Position numbers and translations under genes: made by a program. A stretch of DNA of 64,000 nt from Eubacterium sp. (GTDB taxonomy: Bacteria; Bacillota; Clostridia; Oscillospirales; Ruminococcaceae), in NCBI GenBank assembly GCA_022511265.1, contig JAFLRX010000004.1, positions 1 to 64,000 on the forward strand, written 5' to 3'. The notes under the pieces were generated by a model that was given only the letters and a program-made list of their open reading frames with translations, was not told the DNA's origin and did no database searches. Below are positions 1 through 8,303 of this stretch, one piece after another (position 1 is the stretch's first letter; each line of letters begins with the position of its first letter).

Positions 1-82
1 TATCGAAGTGGTCATAACGGGGCTGACTCGAAATCAGTTTGGGAGCAATCCCACGCGGGTTCGAATCCCGCCCTCTCCGCCA
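1..82 (+). tRNA. tRNA-Ser(CGA), 5' acceptor strand cut by window start
   Basis: The loop reads CTCGAAA, giving anticodon CGA (Ser, UCG codons). A 5-bp long variable arm (TGGGA/TCCCA), a T arm (GCGGG/CCCGC around TTCGAAT) and an encoded CCA end at 82 are all visible. The window opens at tRNA position 8, so the 5' acceptor strand is missing and it cannot be seen whether it pairs with this 3' half (CCTCTCC) or with the orphan half at 16.5 kb (CCGCTCC). The anticodon arm holds the left attachment core, so the 3' half was probably supplied by the integrated element. Confidence 0.93.
25..39 (+). repeat. Left attachment core (15-bp direct repeat)
   Basis: GACTCGAAATCAGTT is identical to 16526-16540. 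Bases on both sides differ between the copies, so the core is exactly 15 bp. It covers the anticodon loop and 3' anticodon stem of tRNA-Ser, a common target of tyrosine integrases. Confidence 0.9.
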
Positions 83-118
83 AAAAGTCCAGTAAACAAG
101 CGGGTTTGCTGGACTTTT
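83..118 (+). terminator. Terminator of tRNA-Ser, element-supplied
   Basis: Arms AAAAGTCCAG and CTGGACTTTT enclose a 16-nt loop directly after the CCA end. The 3' arm ends in TTTT. It lies inside the element, so the element appears to bring both the tRNA 3' half and a terminator. Confidence 0.75.
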
Positions 119-175
119 CCTTTTCCACGCAAGTGTTCACAGAGCACTTGATTATTTCAGGACAGAACAACTTTT

Positions 176-1405
176 TCACCCTTCCGATTCTGTATCAGCC
201 GCCTTTGCTTCATCACTCATTTCACTCCATTTGCTTTTGAATCCTCCAGCGTCGGGCAGGGGCAAACCTCCCACCATCGCCTGTGCCGAGGACAGCTTAG
301 AACTGTAGTCCAGATGCGCATAGATGTTGGCTGTGGTACTGAAATCCGAATGCCCTAACCACTCCTGAATCTGCTTGAGCGGAACACCGTTTGCAAGTAG
401 AAGGCTGGCACAGCTATGTCTTAAATCGTGGAAACGCATCTTTCGCATTCCGTGGCGCTGAATAAACTTTGGGAAATATGAAGTTAAGTAACCGGGTTGC
501 ATCCGTTCTCCCATCTCATTCACAAATACAAAACCGTCGTATTCGTAATTGTAGCAGTTGCCGCAGACCTTCTTGTTCAACTCCTGCGCCTCTTTCACTT
601 GCAGGAAGTATTCTCGAAAGCTGCCGACAAGCGGAAGCGTCCGCAAACTGGATTTCGTCTTGGCAGAGTTTTGCTCGATGATCTGCGTTTTCCCATCTAC
701 CTGAATAGAAGTAACGGTTCGCTTGATTGTTATAGCGCCTCGCTCAAAATCGATGGCATCCCATTTCAGTCCGACCACCTCCCCACGGCGCAAACCATAG
801 AAGGCGGCAACTAAAACAGGCAGCTCCAGCTTTGTGCCCTTGATGATTTCAAACAACTTTTGTAATTCCGTCGCATCCAAGAACACCGGCTGAAAATCAT
901 TCTTCGGGCGATCCACTTTCATTGCCACGTTCTGCGTTACCAAATCGGTTTTCATTGCATATTTAAGCGCCTGATGAATAACGGCGTGGTAGTGTATCAC
1001 AGAGTTAGGCTTGACGGTTTTCAGCTTCTCCGTGTAGAATTGCTGAATGTGACGAGCTTCCAATCCTCGTAAGGTATATCCCTTTTTGCGGAAATACGGC
1101 TCAATCGCACTCTTCACCATTGATTCATACGATGCATAGGTTGCGATTTTGATACGTACTTTTACGATATCCAGCCATTGAAGCAGATAATCTACAAAGG
1201 GCATATCTGAACTTAAATCTTCCACCTCCTTCGGCGGTTCGTAGGTGCTGCGAATTCGTGCAAGCTCTGCTTCCGCCTTTCGTTTGTTTCCCTTTTCGGG
1301 AAGTCCTGTCGATATCCACGGTCAGTGCCTTTTTCCGTTGACATCGAGATAGCTGAGCACTACATAATAGTACCCTCTTTTTATTTCTAAGTGTCCTGAT
1401 ACCAT
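176..1405 (-). pseudogene. Tyrosine recombinase integrase, interrupted by in-frame TGA
   Basis: The catalytic half is intact: GLRRGE (first Arg), HDLRHS (HxxR box), WLGHSDFSTTANIYAHL (second His and Tyr nucleophile). This is a Tn916-type/phage-like site-specific integrase, next to the attachment core as expected. The full frame starts at ATG 1405 behind AAAGGAG and begins MVSGHLEIKRGYYYV, the usual start of this family. It then meets TGA at 1322-1324 (codon 28, context GKRH*PWISTGLPEKGN) and resumes in the same frame. CGA to TGA would explain it. A full product would be 409 aa. From GTG 1225 a 349-aa protein lacking the N-terminal arm-binding region could still be made, with AAGGAGG just upstream. 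Whether it is dead, read through or restarted cannot be told here. Confidence 0.85.
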
Positions 1406-1442
1406 ATAAACTCCTTTCTTGGTATTGGCATACACAGGACAG

Positions 1443-1480
1443 CTCACACCGACAGAGTCATTATACTTTGCCGGTGTGAG
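1443..1480. repeat. 9-bp inverted repeat upstream of integrase
   Basis: CTCACACCG (1443-1451) and CGGTGTGAG (1472-1480) flank a 20-nt spacer that contains a TATAAT-like box on the minus strand. It lies between parB and the integrase start. It could terminate the parB transcript or bind a regulator of the integrase. Confidence 0.5.
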
Positions 1481-1528
1481 TTCTGCCATTGTGCAATTTG
1501 TCGTTTCGTAAACACCGTGCAGTTCGAA

Positions 1529-2446
1529 TTACCGGGCGTCTCGGTTGCGGTCACGCTGGCGCTTGAGAAGCTCCAAACCTTTCAGAATATCCCGCTTGAT
1601 CTGTTCGTCGGTGTACCTCGGTGGAAAATACTCTTTGAAATCGTCTCGCTTGAAACGTATCTGCTCCGCTTGATTCGGTTTTTCCTCGCTCATTATGTCG
1701 TGAATAGCTTCATTGGTAAGTACGCCGTCCTGCGACATTTTCTTGAGGCGTATTGCCTGTGCGTGAGACGGCGTGCAGTCATTCAAGCTCATTGCATCGA
1801 GTAATGCCCGCTGTTCCGAATACTCTAAGTGGGAAATCTCCACCGCAGGATTGAGAGCCATTTTGTTTTCGTCTACCATTTCAAGCAACTCGGGAATGAG
1901 ATGAGTCAATCGAATATATCGTTGAACTTGAGTTTCGCTCGTGTTTGCGTCAGCTGCAACCACACTTCTTGACAATAACTTCTGTCCAACTTGGACAGAA
2001 GTTATACCTTGGTGGTTTAACGCTTCCAGCTTCATCTTATAAGCAAACGCTTTTTCACTCGGCAGTATCGTTTCCCTCTGCAAATTGGCGTCCACCATTG
2101 CAATCACTGCCTCGTCGTCGGACATCTCACGGACGATTACAGGCATTGTTTCCAACCCCAGCACCTGACACGCCGCAAGTCGTCTGTGCCCGGAGATCAG
2201 TTCGTAGCCGCCGTCAGGCAGAGGTCTTGCAAGCGCCGGCGTGATGGCTCCAACCTTGTGGATGCTCTCAATCATCCGCTGCATTTCTTCGTTGTTCAAA
2301 ATCTTAAACGGGTGATCCTTGAACGGATGCAGTTCGCCAAGCGGAATAATTCTCACTCGCTCCAGCTTTGCGTCGTCCCGCATTTCCTGCGTGGAAAACA
2401 GATCGTCCAAGGTCGGTAAAGTAAAATCGGATTTTCTTTTTGTCAT
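1529..2446 (-). CDS. ParB/Spo0J-family partition-like protein
   Basis: 305 aa. The N-terminal ParB/Srx domain (about residues 30-125) has the phosphate-binding ISGHRRLAA box preceded by IPLGELHPFKDHPFKI. A KorB-like HTH region follows (residues 130-220), then a basic C-terminus. The family binds DNA at centromere-like sites and uses CTP. Its start overlaps the relaxase stop by 4 bases, so it is cotranscribed and translationally coupled with the mobilization genes. No ParA is nearby, so a role in element maintenance or relaxosome regulation is more likely than classical partition. Confidence 0.85.
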   Translation of the reverse strand: MTKRKSDFTLPTLDDLFSTQEMRDDAKLERVRIIPLGELHPFKDHPFKILNNEEMQRMIESIHKVGAITPALARPLPDGGYELISGHRRLAACQVLGLETMPVIVREMSDDEAVIAMVDANLQRETILPSEKAFAYKMKLEALNHQGITSVQVGQKLLSRSVVAADANTSETQVQRYIRLTHLIPELLEMVDENKMALNPAVEISHLEYSEQRALLDAMSLNDCTPSHAQAIRLKKMSQDGVLTNEAIHDIMSEEKPNQAEQIRFKRDDFKEYFPPRYTDEQIKRDILKGLELLKRQRDRNRDAR

Positions 2447-3828
2447 CGTTCATATTCTCTCTTTCTTTGTTTCTTCGGAGCATAAATCTCTTGCCGCATC
2501 TGCTCCTCAATGCGGATATTTTCTTTGATTTTTGGGTTGTCCTCGATCAATCGCTCGGCTGTTTTGATTTCCTTTCGCAGTCCCGCAAGGATAGCAGTGC
2601 AATCATTTCGCTTTGCGGTCAGCTCTTGCGCTCGGTCGGAGTCGTGGCAAGAAGTAAGCTCTTTGCGGATTATTTTTCGGTAATCCGTCAGCAGCTTTAT
2701 CTCACTTTTGTTCTTCTCAATCAAGCTTTCGACTGCCGGAATATTCTGCAACTTGTACTTGCCTACAAGCCGCACCTGCTCTGAATACCAATCCAATCTC
2801 CGCCACGCCTCCCGCATTTCAGGGGACAACGGTGTGTGCCGTTTGTTCTTCGGAATCACGCCCAGTAGATAGCAATAATGCAGATAAAGCGCTCGCAAGC
2901 CGGTGATTTTCTTCGACGTTTTGAAGCTGCCAAGCATCCGGTATTGCTTTCTTTGAATGGTAATACCGGTGCTCTTTTTTCCGACAAACTCATCATACAA
3001 ACGGTAAGGCTCCTGCCAGTTCTGACGGTTTTCCCGCATCCGTTCATAGATTCCGGTACGGTCATAGGCTTCGCCGAGGCGGTACAGTCGGGTGGCTTTC
3101 TTGCTGTTAACCGATCGAATGGTAGCGTATTTGTGATTGGGATTGAGATCCACCACATAGCCCAGCCGCCGTATTACATAGCAGAAAGTTTTCTCGTTTG
3201 TGCTCATCGTGAGCGCCTTGTTAATCGCTTCCCGCATCAGATTGTATTTAGTCGGCTCGCCGTTTTTCTCGGCAAAATAAATCGTCCGAGGCGTCTTGCC
3301 CTTTGGATTTTTGATCACCATCAGCCCATTTTCTCGACACAACTCGTCCGACAGACTTCGTAATTTCCAATAAGCTCCTTCGTTGCAGTCAAACTTCCTG
3401 CCGTCCCAAATCCCAACGGAGTTGAGCACAAAATGGTTGTGATAGGTGCCGGTGTTGAAATGGGTGGCGACCAGCACTTGATACCGATCGCCCCACATTT
3501 CCTGTGCCAGCTCCACACCTAAACGGTGGCAAAGCTCCGGTGTGACCTCACCGGTTTTGAAGCTCTGATAGGCGTGGTAGGCAACGTTTCCGGTGGTTTT
3601 GTCGAAGCGTTCCAGCACCGCAATCATCTCCTGAAATGCTGTGTCTGCTCCGCAGTTTACGTCGGTAACATACATCGTTTTTTCTTCACCGATGACGGTT
3701 TTCTCGTCGTTTTCAGCGTAGTGCAAAAGGTTTTGTATGTCGCTGTACTCGGTCTTTTCGGGGTTCCTTGCGTACTCAACAACACGGCGAATGTTATCTT
3801 TAATCGCCCATATTTTTGTTACTGCCAC
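2443..3828 (-). CDS. Relaxase/mobilization nuclease (MobP/VirD2-like)
   Basis: 461 aa. The N-terminal relaxase domain (about residues 1-230) carries the metal-binding three-His motif THFNTGTYHNHFVLN near residue 120. An N-terminal tyrosine such as Y19 (VVEYARNPEK) is the likely nucleophile by family analogy. The C-terminal third is charged and coiled-coil rich. The enzyme nicks oriT and pilots single-stranded DNA to a recipient. It overlaps mobC upstream (10 bases) and parB downstream. No type IV coupling protein or VirB4 is in the element, so transfer needs a helper conjugation system. Confidence 0.9.
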   Translation of the reverse strand: MAVTKIWAIKDNIRRVVEYARNPEKTEYSDIQNLLHYAENDEKTVIGEEKTMYVTDVNCGADTAFQEMIAVLERFDKTTGNVAYHAYQSFKTGEVTPELCHRLGVELAQEMWGDRYQVLVATHFNTGTYHNHFVLNSVGIWDGRKFDCNEGAYWKLRSLSDELCRENGLMVIKNPKGKTPRTIYFAEKNGEPTKYNLMREAINKALTMSTNEKTFCYVIRRLGYVVDLNPNHKYATIRSVNSKKATRLYRLGEAYDRTGIYERMRENRQNWQEPYRLYDEFVGKKSTGITIQRKQYRMLGSFKTSKKITGLRALYLHYCYLLGVIPKNKRHTPLSPEMREAWRRLDWYSEQVRLVGKYKLQNIPAVESLIEKNKSEIKLLTDYRKIIRKELTSCHDSDRAQELTAKRNDCTAILAGLRKEIKTAERLIEDNPKIKENIRIEEQMRQEIYAPKKQRKREYER

Positions 3829-4133
3829 GGCGCTTCACTTCCGTTTTCTTTGCTTTCAAGCTCGTGATAAGCGTTCAAAATACTCTGCTCCAGCAGCTCA
3901 AAAGCCCGGTCAACCGCCGCTTCGGAAGAAGTTTTCCAACCGGCTTTCAGTACCTTTACTTGACGGTACGCTTCATAAAAACTTTGCGGTGCAACCGCCC
4001 GAACTTCTTTTCCGAGGGCGACCTTTCGTAAGTAAGCGGAGAGTGAAAGACTACACAATTTTGCGTTTCTCTCCATCTTTCGCTTCTCAGTTTCGGTCAC
4101 TCGAATGTTGATTGCAATTGCTCTTTCTCTCAT
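3819..4133 (-). CDS. mobC: Relaxosome accessory protein MobC
   Basis: 104 aa. It opens with RAIAINIRVTETEKRKMERN, the ribbon-helix-helix start typical of MobC, followed by a helical body with LSAYLRKVALGKEV. MobC helps open oriT DNA and load the relaxase. It is the first gene of the mob operon and its stop overlaps the relaxase start. Its position suggests that oriT lies just upstream. Confidence 0.85.
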   Translation of the reverse strand: MRERAIAINIRVTETEKRKMERNAKLCSLSLSAYLRKVALGKEVRAVAPQSFYEAYRQVKVLKAGWKTSSEAAVDRAFELLEQSILNAYHELESKENGSEAPWQ

Positions 4134-4309
4134 AAAATTTCCATCCTTTCTTTGTTTTTTCCGGGGTTACAGGGGTATTGCCCCTTTCGACAAACTGCCG
4201 CCGGTTTTGGGGGCAACACAAAACCTATGCTCGTTACCCTTAACCGTTGGCATTACCTGTGTACATCTTTTCAAAAATGACGGTTATGACAGCCGTGACG
4301 GTATTTTTG
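4134..4309. other. Intergenic region between mobC and repA-like gene; candidate oriT
   Basis: 176 bp without a gene. It contains an inverted repeat AGGGG-tattg-CCCCT (around 4171-4186), a GC-rich CCGCCGG stretch and a run of GTGACGG/TGACAG repeats near the repA 3' end. An oriT is usually just upstream of mobC, and this is the only space available there. No nic consensus was recognised, so the oriT assignment is by position. Confidence 0.4.
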
Positions 4310-5326
4310 CTATATAGCGATCTCGCCGTCACCGCCGTCATTGCCGTCACACCTTCTGAAGCGCATCAGGCGGCTCTGCCCGGTGCGTTTCGTCTTGTAC
4401 TCGATGCCTGCCGGAGCAAGTGTCTCACCGGCAAAGCGACCGAGGATTTTTGTAACGAGATTGGGTGCCGTTTCAGTCTCTTCCATCGCTGAGAGCAGCT
4501 CCGTTGCCGTCCCCATCCACTCAGGCTTGTCCTTCAGGAAATCCACCAACCGAAATAGAAACTGCGGAATTTCCTCTCGGTGCAGCTCGGCGCTGTCTTT
4601 GTGTTCCACCATCTGCCACACCTGATTTTCAAACCGCAGGGTGAACTGCTGATACTCGACGTCTCTGCCGTTAACAAGCAGCGTTGCGGTCTCCTCGCCA
4701 CGCCGACGCTTCAATATGAAATTGGTACCGGCAGCGCCGGTGATGCCGGTGGAACCGGACACCTCGTTGAACGGATCGGCGCTGTCCTTCAGCTTTCTGA
4801 GATGGTGCACCAAGACGATGGCGATCTTAAATTTGTCTGCGATTTGCTTGACCGCCGATATATCGTCGTAGTCATTGGCATACATTCCGTTCTTTCCGGC
4901 AACGCTTCTTGAGTCACGCACCTTTTGTAAGGTGTCGATGATGATCAGCTTCGTTTTCGGGTAGTCGTTCAACGCATCGATGATCTGTTCCTCCAGTCCG
5001 CAGCCGAGCTTGCCGCACATCGTAGCAAAGCGAAGTCCGAGCGGCGCTTCGTCAACGAGCTGATACAAGCGGTTTTGGATACGTACCCGTGTATCCTCTA
5101 AGCACAGATAGAGCACATCACTCTGATGTGTCGGGAGTTCCCACAGGGGAAGCCCTTGCGCCACTCGAATACCGAGCCACAGCATCAGCCAGCTCTTTCC
5201 GATCTTGCCAGAGCCACACAGCATACTCACGTCCTGCGGAATCAAACCGTCTACAATGAACAGCGTTTTTTCCATCGGGGTCGATAGCAGCGTATCGGCG
5301 TCCACAAGTTGTAATTTTTCAGGCAT
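4310..5326 (-). CDS. RepA-like hexameric helicase/AAA ATPase (RecA fold)
   Basis: 338 aa. Walker A GSGKIGKSW lies near residue 38, Walker B is KLIIIDTL near 125, and LVHHLRK near 170 is the sensor region seen in RSF1010 RepA-type helicases. The C-terminal 90 residues look like a winged-helix region. Such proteins unwind DNA at a plasmid-like origin, suggesting that the excised element can replicate. The last residues (CDGNDGGDGEIAI) are encoded by tandem CCGTCA-type repeats. The start ATG has AGGAGGTGAG upstream and sits next to the preceding HTH gene. Confidence 0.82.
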   Translation of the reverse strand: MPEKLQLVDADTLLSTPMEKTLFIVDGLIPQDVSMLCGSGKIGKSWLMLWLGIRVAQGLPLWELPTHQSDVLYLCLEDTRVRIQNRLYQLVDEAPLGLRFATMCGKLGCGLEEQIIDALNDYPKTKLIIIDTLQKVRDSRSVAGKNGMYANDYDDISAVKQIADKFKIAIVLVHHLRKLKDSADPFNEVSGSTGITGAAGTNFILKRRRGEETATLLVNGRDVEYQQFTLRFENQVWQMVEHKDSAELHREEIPQFLFRLVDFLKDKPEWMGTATELLSAMEETETAPNLVTKILGRFAGETLAPAGIEYKTKRTGQSRLMRFRRCDGNDGGDGEIAI

Positions 5327-5327
5327 A

Positions 5328-5558
5328 CTAACTCACCTCCTTTCTGCTGTCCTCAGAGAGGACATAATTTATAACATTGACCTTCGGCACTCGAAAGGCA
5401 TTGCCAATCTTCACGCCGGGAATATAACCGTCGCCGATCAGCTTGTAGGTCAACTGTCTGCTGATACCCAACATCTTTTGAAGCTGGGCAACGGTCACGA
5501 TGTCCGGATAGTCCGGGAACATCAACTTGTAAAGCTCTTTGAGCTCTGTTTTTCTCAT
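5328..5558 (-). CDS. Excisionase-type helix-turn-helix protein
   Basis: 76 aa. The core IVTVAQLQKMLGISRQLTYK with a following KIGNAFRVPK wing is the MerR-like/excisionase HTH fold. AAAGGAGG stands before the ATG. It is the first gene of the minus-strand replication and mobilization module. It may regulate that operon or act as the recombination directionality factor; the sequence does not separate the two. Confidence 0.8.
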   Translation of the reverse strand: MRKTELKELYKLMFPDYPDIVTVAQLQKMLGISRQLTYKLIGDGYIPGVKIGNAFRVPKVNVINYVLSEDSRKEVS

Positions 5559-5854
5559 CTTTCATTACCTCCTTTGTGAGAAAATTCAGCCGCACGGTTG
5601 TGCAGCTATGTATCTTTTGGAGCCGATATAAGGAGAGGTAAGCCTTATACCGTCTCCTTCGCCGGTCTGCCCGAATGTCGTTCCTGCCCCGGAATCTCAC
5701 CGCAGCGTTTTGTTTTTCTTGGTACGCTCATATCGTGGCGCTACTTCGCCGAAAAACATATCTCATTCAGCCGGTCATTCAGTTGTCAAGGTGCGATGTG
5801 CTCTCAAGGGGTAGAGCACGGGAGAGGACTTTTTATGCGTGGTTTGGAAAATTT
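5559..5854. other. Upstream region of the mobilization operon, no gene seen
   Basis: About 300 bp without a credible gene. On the minus strand a TTGACA box (5784-5789) in the context ACCTTGACAACTGAAT is a plausible -35 for the HTH-repA operon, but no good -10 follows at 17 bp. Confidence 0.4.
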
Positions 5855-6725
5855 CCTCCCACTTTTAATTGCTGACTTTTTATCGGAAACGGTAAAAGTT
5901 TTTTCTCCCTCCACTTGTTCCCACTGGGAGAAGCCAAATTATCGGGTGTTTCCGAAAAAAAGTCCTCAATAGGTAGGCAGCGAGAAGTGGGAAAATATCA
6001 GTGAAATCGAAAATTTTTTTGAAAAAACACTTTGTCCCTTCACTTGTTCGGACTGTGGAGTGTCGATATTCAACCCCTCCGGCAAGAAAATTTTTGTCCC
6101 TCACTTATTTGGAATGAAAACCCGATCGGTCACCCACTTTTGTAAAATTTTTTGGGTTTGAAATCCTCTCACCTTTAATTGCTGACTTTTTTCTGCGTTT
6201 GGACACTTTTTTAAAAAATCCCTCAATAATCAATTGGCGAATTTTTCGAACGTTTGGCAAATTTTTTTAAAAAATCCTTCACTTTTGAATTGGGAACTTT
6301 TTTGAAGTTTTAGCAAAACAATTTTTGTTCTCTCACTAATTCGCACTGAGAGAAGCCGTTCGTCCACCCCTTTTTCAAGAAAATTATTTACCCTCCCACT
6401 TGTTTGCACCGGGAGACACTGTTTGGCAACCCGTATTGAGAAAAATTACCCTCTACTAATTCCCACTGGGAGAAGTTAAACTGCAACCCCTGTAAAAGAA
6501 AAACTTTCTCACTTGTTTCCACTGGGAAAAGCTAAATACACACCCTCGTCCCGAAAAATCTCTTCACTTATTTGCACGAAGCATCCCGAAATGCACACCC
6601 AATTTTGGTGATGAAGAAAAATACCCCTCACTTATTTGGAAAAAGAAGCCGTTTTGTACCCCCTGTTTTGCAAAATCTCTCTCACTCATTTGGACAAGAA
6701 TTCCAATTTGCACCCCCTATCAAAG
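5855..6725. repeat. Array of ~14 degenerate ~60-bp repeats, several able to form hairpins
   Basis: An AT-rich non-coding block made of units that start with CTCAC(T/C)T(G/A)TTT, often followed by GGGAGAAGC, a CACCCC box and an A/T-rich tract. In seven units the flanks of the conserved ACTNRTTNNCACT segment can pair. Stems are CTCC/GGAG (5909-5930), CTTCAC/GTGGAG (6038-6060), TTCTCTC/GAGAGAA (6328-6354), CTCCC/GGGAG (6393-6415), CTCT/GGAG with G-T (6451-6472), TTTCTC/GGGAAA (6505-6529) and CTTC/GAAG (6562-6581). Changes on one side are matched on the other. Units near 6092, 6628 and 6682 keep the loop motif without a stem. It may be an origin with iteron-like sites for the RepA-like or HTH proteins, or a structured RNA. 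The family was not recognised. Confidence 0.75.
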
Positions 6726-6727
6726 GA

Positions 6728-6762
6728 AAAAGCCTTCTCTCGATTTCTTGAAAGAAGGCTTT
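6728..6762. terminator. Stem-loop closing the repeat block
   Basis: AAAGCCTTCT and AGAAGGCTTT form a 10-bp stem. On the minus strand the stem is followed by TTTTTCC, so it would stop minus-strand transcripts entering the repeat array. On the plus strand no T-run follows. Confidence 0.55.
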
Positions 6763-6823
6763 GTAAATATCTGTTCAATTTATGATTTTTTCGTGACAAC
6801 TCCGAATAAACCTATATTAAACA

Positions 6824-6852
6824 TTGATTTTTTGCAAAGATAATGTTATAAT
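6824..6852 (+). promoter_or_regulatory. Sigma-A promoter of the cargo operon
   Basis: TTGATT (6824-6829), 17-bp spacer, TATAAT (6847-6852), about 44 bp before the first cargo ATG. It is the only strong promoter seen before the HTH-fic genes. Confidence 0.75.
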
Positions 6853-6895
6853 ATATCGTGTATAAATGTATTTTCGTGAATCGGAGGCTTTCATT

Positions 6896-7084
6896 ATGGA
6901 TAAAAACATCGAACGCTGGTATTCAATGAAAGAGATTATGGAATATTTGGGCGTCAGCCGTGACACGATTCTTGACTGGATCGAGCGCCGTAATATGCCT
7001 GCCGCAAAGATCGGCAGACTGTGGAAATTTAAGATCAGCGAGGTTGACGCTTGGATGAAATCCGGCATTGCTGCCGATAAGTAA
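6896..7084 (+). CDS. Small helix-turn-helix regulator (excisionase/MerR-like)
   Basis: 62 aa starting at ATG 6896 behind GGAGG. The protein is almost only an HTH: WYSMKEIMEYLGVSRDTILD followed by KIGRLWKFKISEVDAWM. Twenty-one bases separate it from the Fic gene, so the two are cotranscribed. Being first in the cargo operon, it most likely controls expression of the island. An excisionase function is possible but less likely at this place. Confidence 0.8.
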   Translation: MDKNIERWYSMKEIMEYLGVSRDTILDWIERRNMPAAKIGRLWKFKISEVDAWMKSGIAADK

Positions 7085-7105
7085 TCGGAATTTGGAGGTG
7101 CTGAT

Positions 7106-8191
7106 ATGCCGGAAGATAAGAAATGGCAATTTGAACTTGAAGAATACATTAAGCAGGGTGAACCGGGAAAGGTTGAGAAAAGCGAAGCGTGGCAGACTGC
7201 TATCGGCTTGCAGGCTGTAGACGGATTAAACACTTCAGCTTATTTGCTTGACACCGCAAAAGATCATATTGAGGGAAAAATCAGTATTGATGAAGCGCAA
7301 AAACGTATTCAGAGCTATTATGAACAACGAGCTGATCGTACTGAAATCGAAAACGACACCAAAGAGGCAGATATTGTTTCCGCAAGAATTACAAAGCTTT
7401 TAGGCGAAAAGGCGTTTCAATTCTCTCCTGCCGAATGGCTCTCGATTCACCGTAGATTGTTTGAAGGCGTATTTAGTCACGCCGGTCAGATCAGGCAGTA
7501 CAATATCACGAAAAAAGAATGGGTGCTGAATTACGATACTGTCATCTACGCAGATTGGAACAGCATTAAAGATACCTTGGATTATGACTTTGCCACGGAA
7601 AAACAGTTTTCTTATGAAGGTTTATCCGTAGATGCGTCCGTAAAGCATTTTGCGAAGTTCGCCTCTGATATTTGGCAGATTCATCCTTTCGGCGAAGGAA
7701 ATACCCGTGCCACCGCCGTTTTTATGATCAAGTATATGAAAACTTTTGGCTTCCGTGTAAATAACGATGCCTTTGAGAAAAACTCTTGGTATTTCCGTAA
7801 CGCATTGGTGAGAGCGAACTATAACAACATTCAAAAAGGTGTTCATTCTACAACGAAGTTCTTGGAAATGTTTTTTGGCAATCTTCTGTTAGGCACCGAT
7901 TACGAACTGAAGAACAGATATATGCACATTGATTATGTGGATGAAAGTAATTCCCAAAGTGTCAACATTAAAGTTCCAAAGTCTCAATTTGACACTTTGG
8001 ACTGTACTTTGGAAGAACTGGCATTCTTGGAGTTGATCTCAAAAAATCCGTCTGTCAAACAACAGGAGCTGGTTGATGCCACCGGAAAATCTCTTAGCAC
8101 CGTGAAAAGGATAATGAAATCTCTGCAAGAGAAGCAGTATATCTGTAGAGAAAGCGGCAAGAGATACGGTAAATGGGAAATTTTGGTTTAA
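7106..8191 (+). CDS. Fic-domain protein with N-terminal VbhA-like antitoxin region
   Basis: 361 aa. Residues about 25-70 (GLNTSAYLLDTAKDHIEGKI) resemble the VbhA-type antitoxin helix bundle found fused to Fic enzymes. The Fic core spans about 85-270 with HPFGEGNTR at 193-201. H193 is the catalytic His. T200 replaces the usual Gly and A204 the usual second Arg, a variant common in Firmicutes Fic proteins. A C-terminal winged helix (about 300-361, TGKSLSTVKRIMKSLQ) suggests DNA binding or autoregulation. Fic enzymes transfer AMP or another nucleotide to target proteins. The canonical (S/T)xxxE(G/N) inhibitory motif is not clear, so self-inhibition is an inference. Confidence 0.85.
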   Translation: MPEDKKWQFELEEYIKQGEPGKVEKSEAWQTAIGLQAVDGLNTSAYLLDTAKDHIEGKISIDEAQKRIQSYYEQRADRTEIENDTKEADIVSARITKLLGEKAFQFSPAEWLSIHRRLFEGVFSHAGQIRQYNITKKEWVLNYDTVIYADWNSIKDTLDYDFATEKQFSYEGLSVDASVKHFAKFASDIWQIHPFGEGNTRATAVFMIKYMKTFGFRVNNDAFEKNSWYFRNALVRANYNNIQKGVHSTTKFLEMFFGNLLLGTDYELKNRYMHIDYVDESNSQSVNIKVPKSQFDTLDCTLEELAFLELISKNPSVKQQELVDATGKSLSTVKRIMKSLQEKQYICRESGKRYGKWEILV

Positions 8192-8249
8192 TTTTAAAAA
8201 ACGCGAAAACTCAAAAACAGTGCCCCTCAAATATCTTTTCTCAAAGCCT

Positions 8250-8265
8250 TGGTTCCTTGGAACCA
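8250..8265. promoter_or_regulatory. Palindrome upstream of the restriction module
   Basis: TGGTTCCTTGGAACCA is a near-perfect 16-bp palindrome in the 112-bp gap between fic and the next gene. It could be an operator for an HTH protein of the element. No strong promoter is obvious around it. Confidence 0.4.
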
Positions 8266-8303
8266 TCGGTGCAAAATATGTAGAAACAGTATGAACGGAG
8301 GCT

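Noticed and set aside
1125..1319. Independent small gene upstream of the integrase
   Set aside because: The frame is an out-of-phase reading of the integrase N-terminus, whose true frame continues across the TGA at 1322.
5880..6104. Short frames in the repeat block as proteins
   Set aside because: They follow the repeat sequence, have no ribosome site and no recognisable protein pattern.
5855..6725. CRISPR array
   Set aside because: Repeats are degenerate, unit lengths vary (about 50-75 bp), spacers share motifs and no cas genes are present.
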